Positions 25,890 to 34,120 of a DNA stretch of 64,000 nt are shown here, piece by piece. Position 1 is the stretch's first letter. Every line of letters begins with the position of its first letter. The stretch spans positions 29,462 to 93,461 of the forward strand of contig JBMONC010000042.1 in assembly GCA_049324875.1 (NCBI GenBank), written 5' to 3'. This DNA comes from JAWLHU01 sp049324875. GTDB taxonomy: Bacteria; Bacillota; Sulfobacillia; Symbiobacteriales; Symbiobacteriaceae. The translations under genes and the position numbers were made by a program. The notes under the pieces are model-generated. The model was not told the origin of the DNA. It searched no databases and saw nothing but the letters and a program-made list of their open reading frames with translations.

Positions 25890-26651
25890 TCACCGCATCA
25901 GGGCGCCGCCGTTGATCTCCACCGTCTCGCCGGTGATCCAGCCCGCCTGCTCCGAGGCCAGGAAGCAGACCACGTGGGCCACATCGGCCGGGAAGCCCTC
26001 CCGGCCCATCGGGATCGACCGCTTGACCGCCTCAAACCGCTCCGGCGTGGAGTGGATCTGGTGGAAGGGGGTATCGCCGATCAGGCCCGGGGAGACCACG
26101 TTTACCGTGGCGATGGGGGCCAACTCCTTGGCAAGCCCCTTGCTAAAGCCGATCACGGCGGCCTTGGAGGCGGCGTAGATGCTGGAGCCGCCCCCACCGC
26201 CGTTGTGGGCCGCAATAGAGGACATGTTGATAATCCGCCCCCACCCGGCCCTGCGGATCGCCGGGATCACCGCCTGGGTGGTGAAGACGGTCGACTTCAG
26301 GTTCAGGTCCATCACCTGATGGTAGTACGCCTCGGTCACCTCGTCCAGGGCGGTCCGGCGGACCATCCCGCCGGCGTTGTTGACCAGGATGGTGATATTG
26401 CCCAGCCGATCCGTGACCGCGGCCACCGTGCGGGTCACCTCGTCGAGGATTGTCAGGTCGGCCCGAAGGCTGATCGCCCGGACGCCCAGCGCCTCCATCT
26501 CCCGGACGGTCTGGGCGGCGCCCGCCTCGTTGCTCATGTAGGTGATCGCCACATCCGCCCCCGCCCGGGCGAGGCTGAGGGCGATTCCCCGCCCGATGCC
26601 CGTGCCGCCCCCGGTGACCAGGGCGATCCTGCCGTTCAACTGAATCTGCAT
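25890..26651 (-). CDS. SDR-family NAD(P)-dependent oxidoreductase
   Basis: 253 residues. Classical short-chain dehydrogenase: cofactor loop TGGGTGIGRGIA, structural NNAG, catalytic Ser in NMSSIAA and the YAASK pair (Tyr/Lys). The end DVAHVVCFLASEQAGWITGETVEINGG is typical of FabG-like 3-oxoacyl-ACP reductases and related sugar or alcohol dehydrogenases. It stands alone, divergent from the MFS gene, so a role in fatty acid synthesis is not indicated by context. Confidence 0.88.
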   Translation of the reverse strand: MQIQLNGRIALVTGGGTGIGRGIALSLARAGADVAITYMSNEAGAAQTVREMEALGVRAISLRADLTILDEVTRTVAAVTDRLGNITILVNNAGGMVRRTALDEVTEAYYHQVMDLNLKSTVFTTQAVIPAIRRAGWGRIINMSSIAAHNGGGGGSSIYAASKAAVIGFSKGLAKELAPIATVNVVSPGLIGDTPFHQIHSTPERFEAVKRSIPMGREGFPADVAHVVCFLASEQAGWITGETVEINGGALMR

Positions 26652-26873
26652 GGAACCTGCCTCCCTCTCGGGTCGCGTTGCCTACCGCGCCTCTATACGG
26701 CAGCGGCAGGGGCGATTCCTGCCCGTCCCAGGGAGGAGCGGGGCATCGTACCAACGGACGATGCGAGATTCCGCCCCCGGTTCCTCCAGCGCCAAGCCCA
26801 TGGCTGGTAGCATGGAGCCAATAAACGCCGCCGCCGGTGCCTGACCGAGCGGCGCGCGGGGAGGCAATGACGC

Positions 26874-28118
26874 ATGTCCACCGCCACTGCTGCCACACCG
26901 GCTGCCCAGGCCCCGTCCCTCTTCCGGAACCGGACCTTTGTCGCCATCTGGTTGGGTCACACCATCTCCATCGTCGGCGATGGGTTCCACTCCGTTGCCC
27001 TGGGCTTCTGGGTGCTCCAGGCGACCGGCTCCGCCAGTGCCATGGCCACCATCATGTCGACCCGGGTGGTGGTGGGGATCCTGCTCGGGGCCGTGGGCGG
27101 GACGGTGGTGGACCGGACCGATCGCCGCCGGCTGATGATCGCCATGAACCTGGTCCGCTTCCTGACCGTGGGCGCCATCGCCCTGCTGATCCGTAGCGGC
27201 TCCACCGCACTCCTGCCGGTCATCGGCCTGACAGCGCTCACCGCGGTGGCCGCTGCCTTCTTCGGCCCCGCCTTCCAGGCCAGCCTGGTCAACATCGTCG
27301 GCAAGGAGGAGCTGCCCAAGGCCTCCGGCCTGCTGCAGGTGTCCAACACCCTCGCCCAGATCGCCGGCCCCTTCCTCGGCGGTGCGGTAATTGCCTTCCT
27401 GGGTGGATGGGCCGCCCTCTCCCTCGACGCTCTCTCCTTCCTGGTCGCCGCCGTGGCGATTCTGATCGGTGGATTCTTCCCCAGCCCCCGTCGGGAGGGC
27501 GCCCAGCAGACCTCCTTCTGGAAGGATCTCACACAAGGCTTCATCTATATCCGCAAGCATCCCCTGGCCCGGGGATTGGTGGTGCAGGCTCCCGTCATCA
27601 ACTTCTTCGGCAACGCCATCGGTGTGCTGATCCCGGTGATCGCCATCAAGCACTGGATGGCCAACTCGATCCAGTTTGGCACGCTGGAGGCGGTCTTCCC
27701 GGCCGGCTTTGCCATCGGAGCGATGGCGATCATGGCCTCGGCCAAGAAGATGACCCGCCGGGGCGCCTGGATGCAGGGCGGCATCTTTGTGGCCGGTCTC
27801 CTGATCGGCGGAATCGGCCTCATGCCCACGATTACCGCCGCCCTGCCCTTTGCGCTGCTGGCCGGCATCGCCCTCGCCTTCGCCAACGTACTGCTCCAGA
27901 TCTCCCTGCAGTCCGAAATCGAACCCGAGGTGCAGGGCCGGGTCTTCGGCACCATGGGCAGCCTGATGCAGATCGCAAGCCCGCTCTCCATGATGGCCGC
28001 CGGCTTCCTCGGCGATATCTTCAGCCCCGTCCTGCTGATCGCCCTCTGTGGCGGGATGGTCTCCCTGCTCGCCGTCGCCGGCTACCTGCTCTTCCCGGGC
28101 ATCCGCCAGTACCAGTAG
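26874..28118 (+). CDS. MFS transporter, macrolide-efflux-like
   Basis: 414 residues, about 12 membrane helices. The start SLFRNRTFVAIWLGHTISIVGDGFHSVALGFWVLQATGS is typical of the MefA/MFS_3 group of drug exporters (NxxFxxLWxGxxxSxxGD), and GTVVDRTDRRRLMIAMN is the MFS loop 2-3 signature. Substrate unknown. It is divergent from the SDR gene and followed by the 172-bp inverted-repeat element. Confidence 0.87.
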   Translation: MSTATAATPAAQAPSLFRNRTFVAIWLGHTISIVGDGFHSVALGFWVLQATGSASAMATIMSTRVVVGILLGAVGGTVVDRTDRRRLMIAMNLVRFLTVGAIALLIRSGSTALLPVIGLTALTAVAAAFFGPAFQASLVNIVGKEELPKASGLLQVSNTLAQIAGPFLGGAVIAFLGGWAALSLDALSFLVAAVAILIGGFFPSPRREGAQQTSFWKDLTQGFIYIRKHPLARGLVVQAPVINFFGNAIGVLIPVIAIKHWMANSIQFGTLEAVFPAGFAIGAMAIMASAKKMTRRGAWMQGGIFVAGLLIGGIGLMPTITAALPFALLAGIALAFANVLLQISLQSEIEPEVQGRVFGTMGSLMQIASPLSMMAAGFLGDIFSPVLLIALCGGMVSLLAVAGYLLFPGIRQYQ

Positions 28119-28549
28119 TGGGGCCGTTATCAGTGCCACGGATTACACGGATCACACGGATTAAGACATTTAAACAGACGACGCCGGTGTCATCCTTGGA
28201 ACGCCATGGTGCGGTGCTTCGCCCCAGCACCACCCATGAAAAAGGGTAGGAAACCCATTATCATTAATATTATGTGTTTATCCGTGCACTCCGTGTGATC
28301 CGTGGCGTCATGTTCAAGGGAATCCGTAGCGCGCGGCCCCGTTCCCCTGTAAAATGGAAGGTGGAAGGGAGATGACGGCATGACCGTCCACCGCTACTGA
28401 CGCTGACGACTAGCTAAAACCGCATACCCGAAGAGCGTCACCGTGGAGCGCAAGGCTCGACGGTTATTTGCGTTGGGCGCCCGAGCTCCTCCTTCGCGCC
28501 GTGGCTGATGGATCCCATCGACACGAAGCACAAGAAGGAGGAGCCCACA
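28119..28549. other. 430-base gene-free region carrying an inverted-repeat element
   Basis: The first part is the dispersed element at 28135-28306. The rest (28307-28549) shows no convincing coding potential; it includes GC-rich short inverted repeats and the ribosome binding site AAGAAGGAGGAG of the methyltransferase gene. Confidence 0.6.
28135..28306. repeat. MITE-like inverted-repeat element, copy A
   Basis: Terminal arms of about 28 bases built from CACGGAT-N(2-3)-type units: 28135-28163 (GCCACGGATTACACGGATCA...) and its inverted counterpart 28280-28306 ending CCGTGTGATCCGTGGC. The centre has a second hairpin (GGTGCT / AGCACC at about 28211-28233) and an A/T-rich stretch. A shorter relative is at 63761-63864. 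No target-site duplication or transposase is seen. Confidence 0.7.
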
Positions 28550-29590
28550 ATGGGTCTGCGCGTCTTTGGAAACCGTGAACTGGAAGCAGCTGACCGGATT
28601 CTGCGCCACGTCGAGCGGGGCGGTACCGCCGTGCTGGAGGGCCGCTGGGAGAGGGTGCTGCGGCTGCGGGAGTGGCTGGCCAAGCGCTGCCGTGACAAGG
28701 AAGCCCTGCAGCGGCTCGCCCTGCGGGCCTCCGGCGACTGGGTCCGCACGGTGGAGCCGCCCATCCACCTTCCCTACCTCCCGCTGATCACCGGCTCCCC
28801 GATTCTTGAGGAGTACCTGGTCCCGCTGGAGGAACTGGTCGCAGGCCTGGCGGCACAGGCCGCCCTTCACCCGGTGGAGGCGCTGGGCGCATCGCTGGTG
28901 GTCCACCGGAACGTCCTGGTTCCCCGCTCACAGCCACTGATCCACCTGCTCCGGCGAGCCATGGAGGCGCAGCGCCCTGACCTGCCGGCCTCCCCGTCGG
29001 TGCTCGACATGGGCTGCGGCTCCGGTGTCTGCGCCCTGGTGGCTGCCCAGGTCTGGCCCGCCGCCCGGATCACGGCGACCGATCACCTGCCCGAGGCGAT
29101 CGCGACCACCCGCATCAACGTCGACCGGATGGAAGCGGCGGGGCTGATCCGCCCTGGAGCCGTGCAGGTGACTCAACCGGGCGACCTCTTCGAGCATCTC
29201 GGCGGGGCCCGGTATGACCTGATCATCTTCAACGCCCCGTGGGTGGTGGCACCGGCGCGCAACCGGGCGGAGACCGCCCTGAACGACGCCGGCCAGGCCA
29301 CCGTGCGGCGTTTCCTGAGCCAGGCGGCCACCCGGCTCAACCAGGGCGGCAGGGTCCTGCTCGGCTATGCGAACCACTCCGGTGAGTCAGCCATCGGGAA
29401 CCTGGAGCGATTCATAGCGGAGGCCGGCCTCCGGGTCGTCCGGCGCCACACCGACCGGATCAAGACCCATCGCGCCCACCGGTCCTGGCAGGCGATCTAC
29501 GCCTACGACCTCTGCACCGGCCCCAACGACATCCCGGAAGATCGTGCCGGAAGGGGCGGTGAATCGGATTCTGTCGACTGCGCAGACTAA
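28550..29590 (+). CDS. SAM-dependent methyltransferase, PrmC/HemK-like
   Basis: 346 residues from ATG 28550 (RBS AAGAAGGAGGAG). The Rossmann core starts at VLDMGCGSGVCALVAAQ (SAM motif I), with motif TATDHLPEAIATTRINV (acidic loop) and the catalytic-type tetrapeptide NAPW in YDLIIFNAPWVV, corresponding to NPPY of HemK-family glutamine or adenine methyltransferases. The 150-residue N-terminal part ends in VVHRNVLVPRSQPLI, like the GxxFxVxxxVLIPRP segment of PrmC. A NAPW variant is unusual, so the target is uncertain. The last 20 residues look like a non-conserved tail. Confidence 0.8.
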   Translation: MGLRVFGNRELEAADRILRHVERGGTAVLEGRWERVLRLREWLAKRCRDKEALQRLALRASGDWVRTVEPPIHLPYLPLITGSPILEEYLVPLEELVAGLAAQAALHPVEALGASLVVHRNVLVPRSQPLIHLLRRAMEAQRPDLPASPSVLDMGCGSGVCALVAAQVWPAARITATDHLPEAIATTRINVDRMEAAGLIRPGAVQVTQPGDLFEHLGGARYDLIIFNAPWVVAPARNRAETALNDAGQATVRRFLSQAATRLNQGGRVLLGYANHSGESAIGNLERFIAEAGLRVVRRHTDRIKTHRAHRSWQAIYAYDLCTGPNDIPEDRAGRGGESDSVDCAD

Positions 29591-29624
29591 GACTGGCCCC
29601 ATGATCAAGCCGGAGGTGATATGG

Positions 29625-29873
29625 GTGCTGATCGCTGTGGAAGACGGTCTGGACCAGGTGGAGCGGGCCCTCCGGCAGGAGGGATTCGAGATCACCAAAC
29701 TGACGCCGGGGGCCATGTCAGCCAAGGTCGACGCGGCTGTCGTCACCGGCATGTCCGACAACTTCATGGGAATTCACGACACCAACGGCAACAAGTTTCC
29801 CGTGATCGATGCCTCGGGCAAGACGGCGGATGAGGTTGTCCGGCAGGTTCGAGATCGCGCGGGTCGCAAATAA
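29625..29873 (+). CDS. YkuS-like (UPF0180) small protein
   Basis: 82 residues. The GTG at 29625 is preceded at proper distance by GGAGGTGAT (29612-29620), which decides it over ATG 29601; an ATG at 29621 is out of frame. The sequence VLIAVEDGLDQVERALRQEGFEI...VVTGMSDNFMGIHDTNG...PVIDASGKTADEVVRQV follows the YkuS family of Bacillota (81 residues in Bacillus). Function is unknown. It lies 16 bases before the thiamine-binding-type gene and is probably cotranscribed. Confidence 0.75.
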   Translation: MLIAVEDGLDQVERALRQEGFEITKLTPGAMSAKVDAAVVTGMSDNFMGIHDTNGNKFPVIDASGKTADEVVRQVRDRAGRK

Positions 29874-29889
29874 CCGGGAGGTGAGCCTC

Positions 29890-30186
29890 ATGGCGCTCCT
29901 CGAGATCAGCGTTGTCCCCGTGGGGACGGAGAGCCCCAGCTTCTCCAGCGTCGTCTCGCAAGCGCTCAAGGAGGCCCAGCGCAACGGCATCAAGTACGAT
30001 GTGAGCCCGACGAGCACGGTGATGGAGGGAGACCTCCCCGCCCTGCTGGACATTGCTCAGAAGATGCACCGGGCTGCCTTCCACGGGGGCACCCAGCGGG
30101 TTGTCACGAACATCAGCATCGACGAGCGCCGGGACAAGGACCTCCGTATGGAGGAGTCGGTGGCGGCAGCTCGCAACGGCCTCTAG
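29890..30186 (+). CDS. MTH1187-family (UPF0045) thiamine-binding-type protein
   Basis: 98 residues from ATG 29890, with GGGAGGTGAG upstream. LLEISVVPVGTESPSFSSVVSQAL and KYDVSPTSTVMEGDLPALLDIAQKMH match the MTH1187/YkoF-like family of small alpha/beta proteins; members bind thiamine or hydroxymethylpyrimidine in some organisms. Downstream neighbour of the YkuS-like gene; terminator at 30193. Confidence 0.85.
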   Translation: MALLEISVVPVGTESPSFSSVVSQALKEAQRNGIKYDVSPTSTVMEGDLPALLDIAQKMHRAAFHGGTQRVVTNISIDERRDKDLRMEESVAAARNGL

Positions 30187-30192
30187 CTGAAA

Positions 30193-30220
30193 GGGAGCAC
30201 CCGCTGGGGTGCTCCCTTTA
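30193..30220. terminator. Terminator between convergent genes
   Basis: GGGAGCACCC / GGGTGCTCCC, 4-base loop, followed by TTTA on the plus strand; serves the thiamine-binding-type gene and possibly the SASP-like gene. Confidence 0.8.
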
Positions 30221-30227
30221 AGATTCC

Positions 30228-30557
30228 TCAGGAGCGCTGCGTCGGGAACGGGGCGACGCCGGGCTGGCCGGCGGCCTGGGGCGTGGTGCTGATGTTCGGG
30301 CCCGTGGCCACCACCGTCGGGTTGGGCGTTGCCCCCGGCATCGTTACCGTCGGTGCCGTTGCGTCCGGTGCCGTTACGTTGGGTGCCTGTCCGGCCAGCG
30401 CCTGCTCTGCCGCCATGATGGCGTACTTGACCATGCTGCCGGCCTCCCGGGAGGTCAGCAGGCCATAGTCGCCGGGCTGAGCACGATCGCCGGCGCCCTG
30501 CAGGCGCGCCAGGAACATCTTCGTCTCATCCGAGAGCAGGGAACGTCTGCGGGCCAT
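30228..30557 (-). CDS. Alpha/beta-type small acid-soluble spore protein (SASP)-like
   Basis: 109 residues. ATG 30557 chosen over GTG 30566 because the GGAGG at 30568-30572 would be too close to the latter. The first 55 residues, MARRRSLLSDETKMFLARL...GDYGLLTSREAGSMVKYAIMAAEQALAG, follow clostridial SASPs (GxWGxLTSRxxGxVGGxMVKRMIxxAExxLAG), but the VGG between the two helices is missing. The C-terminal 50 residues are a Pro/Thr/Ala-rich tail not found in SASPs. DNA-binding in the spore is therefore plausible but altered. Confidence 0.55.
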   Translation of the reverse strand: MARRRSLLSDETKMFLARLQGAGDRAQPGDYGLLTSREAGSMVKYAIMAAEQALAGQAPNVTAPDATAPTVTMPGATPNPTVVATGPNISTTPQAAGQPGVAPFPTQRS

Positions 30558-30578
30558 TGCGGTCACCCTCCTTTCCGG

Positions 30579-30818
30579 CTAACGCTCGATGTCGATGCGG
30601 CGGATCCCGGGCTTCGGTCCCTTCTCCTCGGGGATGAAGGTCTCGCAGAGTGTCTGATTCGACTCCCGGGCGTTGCCTCCAAGGGTTCCGACCTCCATGT
30701 TGGCGTTGCCCAGGGTAGCGGGGTTGTTCCGCACCATGATCTTCTCGGCCTTGCAGTTGTCGCCGGCGCCGTAGTAGTAACAGCTGTTGACCGTGCAGTA
30801 GATCGCCTGGTTGGCCAT
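30579..30818 (-). CDS. DUF1540 domain protein
   Basis: 79 residues, ATG 30818 with GGAGGTG six bases upstream. Four cysteines in the DUF1540 pattern: YCTVNSCYYYGAGDNCKAEKI and TLCETF. The domain is small, probably metal-binding and common in spore-forming Bacillota. It lies just upstream of the SASP-like gene on the same strand (22 bases), consistent with a spore-related unit. Confidence 0.85.
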   Translation of the reverse strand: MANQAIYCTVNSCYYYGAGDNCKAEKIMVRNNPATLGNANMEVGTLGGNARESNQTLCETFIPEEKGPKPGIRRIDIER

Positions 30819-30977
30819 CTGCATCACCTCCCTCCGGGTTAGTTTCGGCCGGTAGAGACCTGTTGATGCTTGTCAAACTTTGCTGTCGAAGAGAGACCGA
30901 GCAAGCCTTAGAGCCACAACGGTTCTACTGGTCTATACAGAACTGCATTTCGCGCGCGATTTTCTTGCACAATGCCC

Positions 30978-31006
30978 TTGCAGTCGCCCTCGGGAAGCGC
31001 TATATT
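30978..31006 (+). promoter_or_regulatory. Candidate sigma-A promoter upstream of speD
   Basis: TTGCAG (30978-30983), 17-base spacer, TATATT (31001-31006). Confidence 0.5.
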
Positions 31007-31079
31007 GTGATAGGTTACTATTCGAGGGAAGCGGCTCCGGGTCTTGGCGATCGACCGAATTCGTTTTGACCAGAGGCTG

Positions 31080-31108
31080 TTGACTTTCCGAGGATTATCC
31101 GCTACACT
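31080..31108 (+). promoter_or_regulatory. Second candidate sigma-A promoter upstream of speD
   Basis: TTGACT (31080-31085), 17-base spacer, TACACT (31103-31108); close to consensus. Confidence 0.6.
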
Positions 31109-31113
31109 ACGAG

Positions 31114-31238
31114 CTATTGCGAGTCCCATGACTTCCGGTTGGCCCACGATTTTTCGGAGGTTGAGACGCTCAACACTGCGGATCCACAAACAGGAACCTA
31201 GTGCGCCTTAAAGGGTTGGGGCTGTGCCCGACTTTTCC
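31114..31238 (+). ncRNA. Candidate small RNA or attenuated speD leader
   Basis: A transcript from the 31080 promoter would run about 125 bases to a hairpin (GTTGGG / CCCGAC at 31215-31232) followed by TTTT. Either this is a free small RNA, or the hairpin attenuates transcription into speD, whose start is 75 bases further on. I could not match it to 6S, SRP, RNase P or a known riboswitch by eye. Confidence 0.35.
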
Positions 31239-31312
31239 CCCGTTGGCGTGACGATGGTCCCGTCTAGCTTGAGAGGGCTAGAATTCGATTTGCCGAAGGG
31301 GGAGTTTCTACA

Positions 31313-31708
31313 ATGTCCTTTTCTACCTATGGCCGCCACGTGACCATGGATCTCCGGGATGTTGCCTTCGAGAAGCTCAACGATCTCTCGTTCTTGAAGG
31401 AGACCATGCTTGAGGCCGCAAACCGCTGCGGTGCCACGGTGGTCGGTGAGAGCTTCATCCAGTTCAGCCCCCAGGGCGTCACCGGCGTTCTGGTCCTCTC
31501 CGAGTCCCACCTCTCGATTCACACCTATCCGGAGGAAGGCTTTGCAGCCATCGACTGCTATACCTGCGGGTATACCGTTGATCCCGAGGTCGCCTGCGAC
31601 TACATGAAGGCGGCGCTCGGCGGGCGGGTGGCAGGCTACCGTGCCCTGCGGCGCGGCAGCGGTCCCATCGAGGACCTGAACCAGCTCCGCCTCGCTGCAG
31701 CCAACTAA
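31313..31708 (+). CDS. speD: S-adenosylmethionine decarboxylase proenzyme
   Basis: 131 residues, prokaryotic class 1B length. Decarboxylates SAM to supply aminopropyl groups for spermidine. The self-cleavage site is visible in LVLSESHLSIHTYPEEGFAAID: processing between Glu and Ser would leave a pyruvoyl cofactor on the large chain. Cys in DCYTCG is the conserved proton donor region. No speE is adjacent. Expression probably uses the promoters at 30978/31080; terminator at 31727. Confidence 0.95.
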   Translation: MSFSTYGRHVTMDLRDVAFEKLNDLSFLKETMLEAANRCGATVVGESFIQFSPQGVTGVLVLSESHLSIHTYPEEGFAAIDCYTCGYTVDPEVACDYMKAALGGRVAGYRALRRGSGPIEDLNQLRLAAAN

Positions 31709-31726
31709 ATCCGAAGCGAAACAACA

Positions 31727-31759
31727 CGAGGCTTCCCGTCAGGGAGGCCTCGTTTTTTT
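31727..31759 (+). terminator. Terminator of speD
   Basis: CGAGGCtTCCC / GGGAgGCCTCG stem with one internal mismatch and a seven-T tract. Confidence 0.9.
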
Positions 31760-31910
31760 GTCCGCTGCCCGGCTTGACAAATATCCTTACTACTATTTCC
31801 AGTCACCTGGCAGGAGATCGAGAAGTCCTGTCGAATTTTAACCTAGATCCCTGATTTATCCAATTTGACTCCATGGCATCGCTGCAGGCAGCAAGAAGGG
31901 GGAACGGTAG

Positions 31911-33737
31911 ATGACGGGACGGGCACAGACGCCCGGGCGCCTGTGGGGCTTGGTGAAGGCCCGACTTGGCCCGGTCGCTCCGCTGGCCCTTATGGGGCTG
32001 ATTCTGGTCTATGAGTTTGTCTGGCGGGGAACGGCCCTTCCGCACGGGTCGTGGTCGGAGCGCCTGGCCAACCTCGCCCTGTTGCTCCTACTTTCGCCGC
32101 TGCTCGCGTGGTGGGGGGGGCGTACCACGCGCCGGCTTCTGAGGCGCCTGGCACAGGAGGAGGCCGCCAGCGAGGAGAAGAGCCGGCTCCTGGAACAGCG
32201 GAACCTCCAGCTTCAGGCGGTTGTGCAGGCCTCCCGAAGCATGGCTCCCCTGTTGGAGCCCGCTCAGGTGGCACGCCAGGGCATTGAACAGATCCAGACC
32301 TACACCAGGTTCTCCCGGCTGGCCGTCATCACCGGCTCCGATGATTCCTCGCGCTATGAACCGCTCGCCTCCCTGGGTCTGGCTCGGGAAACGCTGGCGC
32401 AGCTGGTCAGAGCGACAGAGGGCGCTCAAAAAGCCTCCTCTCCCATCGAATGGTGTAGAATCACCCGGCAGCCGGTGGTGGTGGAGAGCCTCGCGCGCGA
32501 CTTCCGAACCGCCGGTCTGGCAGAGCTCTGGACGACCGCCGGTGTGGAGGGGATGCTCGCACTGCCCCTGCTGGTGGGCGACCAGTTCCGGGGGGCGCTG
32601 CTCCTCTTCCTGGAGAAGAGCAGTCCCATCTCGACGGCGGAGGTCTCCCTGGCCACAGCGCTGGCCGGGCAGACCGCCCTGTTCCTGGAGAATGCCGGCC
32701 GCTTTGCCCGCTCCGACCAGCAGCGGGGCCGGCTGGACCGGACGGTCCAGGTCTTTGAGTCCATGGCCTCCGCCCTGGCATCCACACGGGTGGGCATCTC
32801 CCCCTTCCTTCAGTTCGTGGCGGATGCAGCTGTCCATCTGGTGGCGCCGGCACGGATCCAGCTTACCATCAGCGGGCCGGCCCGCTCCGCCCCCCTGCTG
32901 GTCACCCGGAGCGCCGGACTGGAGGGCATGGCACCGGAGGAGCTCCACCCCGCTCTCGTCCTGCCGATCACCCTGGACGGCAAGGAGATCGGGCAGGTGG
33001 AGCTGTCCATCGCCGGGGAAGGTCGGAGCATCGACGGCGATACCACCGGGATCCTCCGGACCTTTGTGCACCTGATCGCGGGAGCGCTGGGCAATAACGC
33101 CCTGCTCTCGGGCCTGCGCCAGGCGGTGGACGAGACGGAACGGGCCTACATGGGCACCCTCGAAGCGCTCTCCAAGGCGCTGGAGATGCGGGACCACGAG
33201 GTGGAGGGCCACTCCAGGCGGGTGGTTCAGTACACCATCGCCCTGGCCCGGCAGATGAATGTGCCCGAACACCTGATGACCCCGATCATCCGGGGGGCCC
33301 TGCTGCACGACATCGGCAAGATCGGGATCCCCGATGCGATCCTGCGCAAGCCCGGGCCGCTGAACGAGGAGGAGTGGCTGATCATGCGGCAGCATCCCCG
33401 CATTGGCTACGAGATGCTGAAGCAGATCGACTTCCTCAAGCAGGCCGTCCCGATCATCCTGCACCACCACGAGCGGTACGACGGCACCGGATACCCCGGC
33501 GGCCTCGCCGAGGAGAAGATCCCCCTCGGTGCCCGCATCTTTGCCGTGGCCGATACCTACGATGCCATCACCTCAGACCGACCCTACCGGAAAGGCCGCA
33601 GTCACAGGGCCGCCCTGGAGGAAATCCGGCGGGGCTGTGGAACTCAGTTTGATCCGATGGTTGTGGACGCGCTCCTCTCCCTGCCCGAGGAGGAGTTGGC
33701 CCGGATTCGCGAGGTGCGATCCGAGGCAGTCCGGTAG
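31911..33737 (+). CDS. Membrane protein with GAF-like and HD-GYP domains
   Basis: 608 residues. Two N-terminal membrane helices (about 22-40 and 48-67) are followed by a short coiled coil, a GAF-like domain (about 100-265), a second less clear sensory region (about 285-405) and an HD-GYP domain (about 410-600) with HDIGKIGIP and HHHERYDGTGYPGG. A predicted cyclic di-GMP phosphodiesterase responding to a cytoplasmic signal. It stands alone; the zinc ribbon gene follows 32 bases later. Confidence 0.88.
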   Translation: MTGRAQTPGRLWGLVKARLGPVAPLALMGLILVYEFVWRGTALPHGSWSERLANLALLLLLSPLLAWWGGRTTRRLLRRLAQEEAASEEKSRLLEQRNLQLQAVVQASRSMAPLLEPAQVARQGIEQIQTYTRFSRLAVITGSDDSSRYEPLASLGLARETLAQLVRATEGAQKASSPIEWCRITRQPVVVESLARDFRTAGLAELWTTAGVEGMLALPLLVGDQFRGALLLFLEKSSPISTAEVSLATALAGQTALFLENAGRFARSDQQRGRLDRTVQVFESMASALASTRVGISPFLQFVADAAVHLVAPARIQLTISGPARSAPLLVTRSAGLEGMAPEELHPALVLPITLDGKEIGQVELSIAGEGRSIDGDTTGILRTFVHLIAGALGNNALLSGLRQAVDETERAYMGTLEALSKALEMRDHEVEGHSRRVVQYTIALARQMNVPEHLMTPIIRGALLHDIGKIGIPDAILRKPGPLNEEEWLIMRQHPRIGYEMLKQIDFLKQAVPIILHHHERYDGTGYPGGLAEEKIPLGARIFAVADTYDAITSDRPYRKGRSHRAALEEIRRGCGTQFDPMVVDALLSLPEEELARIREVRSEAVR

Positions 33738-33769
33738 CGGGGCATAAAGAAAGTGGAGGAGGGCCTCCC

Positions 33770-34075
33770 ATGACGGGTACGAGACGTTGTCTGAGTTGCC
33801 GCTGGCCGTTGCCGGACGGGGCCCGGTTCTGCTCCCGGTGCGGCTCCCCCGTCCCCTCCAGCTGGTATGCCGCCGCGGGACAGATGCCGGCGGTCTCGCC
33901 TCCCCGGGAGCCGGACTCTCCCGCTCCGAGGCGCACCGGGCTGCCGGACGGGCGGGTGACAGATCTCTATGCCCGGCGGGCCCGCCCAGCCCGGTCCAGG
34001 CGGGGTCTGCTGCCGGGGCTGCTGCTCCTGCTGACCGCCGGCGGTCTCCTGGGCTGGTGGCTCCTCTGGCGGTAA
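33770..34075 (+). CDS. Zinc-ribbon, single-pass membrane protein
   Basis: 101 residues. N-terminal zinc ribbon CLSCRWPLPDGARFCSRCG (two CxxC pairs), a Pro/Ser-rich basic linker and a C-terminal membrane helix (GLLPGLLLLLTAGGLLGWWLLW). Such DUF-type zinc ribbon proteins are common in Bacillota and of unknown role. Same strand as the HD-GYP gene, RBS GTGGAGGAGGG; terminator at 34081. Confidence 0.75.
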   Translation: MTGTRRCLSCRWPLPDGARFCSRCGSPVPSSWYAAAGQMPAVSPPREPDSPAPRRTGLPDGRVTDLYARRARPARSRRGLLPGLLLLLTAGGLLGWWLLWR

Positions 34076-34080
34076 GAAGG

Positions 34081-34107
34081 AAGCCCCCTCGCTCCGCGAG
34101 GGGGCTT
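34081..34107. terminator. Bidirectional terminator
   Basis: Perfect 11-bp stem AAGCCCCCTCG / CGAGGGGGCTT between convergent genes ending at 34075 (+) and 34121 (-). Confidence 0.85.
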
Positions 34108-34120
34108 CGTTATGGTTGGG

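Larger units (their letters stand above)
30819..31312. other. 494-base intergenic region with two promoters and a possible small RNA
   Basis: Lower in GC than its neighbours. It contains two plus-strand promoter-like sequences (30978-31006 and 31080-31108) and a hairpin plus T tract (31213-31238). Open frames on either strand are not protein-like. See the separate ncRNA entry. Confidence 0.6.

Noticed and set aside
28135..28306. CRISPR or insertion sequence at the CACGGAT repeat
   Set aside because: No transposase frame and no regular spacers; the arms are inverted, not direct.
30908..31189. Minus-strand 93-codon frame upstream of speD
   Set aside because: No ribosome site, atypical composition, and it overlaps two plus-strand promoters.
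31114..31238. 6S RNA, SRP RNA or RNase P RNA upstream of speD
   Set aside because: No conserved core sequences of these RNAs were found, and the region is too short for RNase P.
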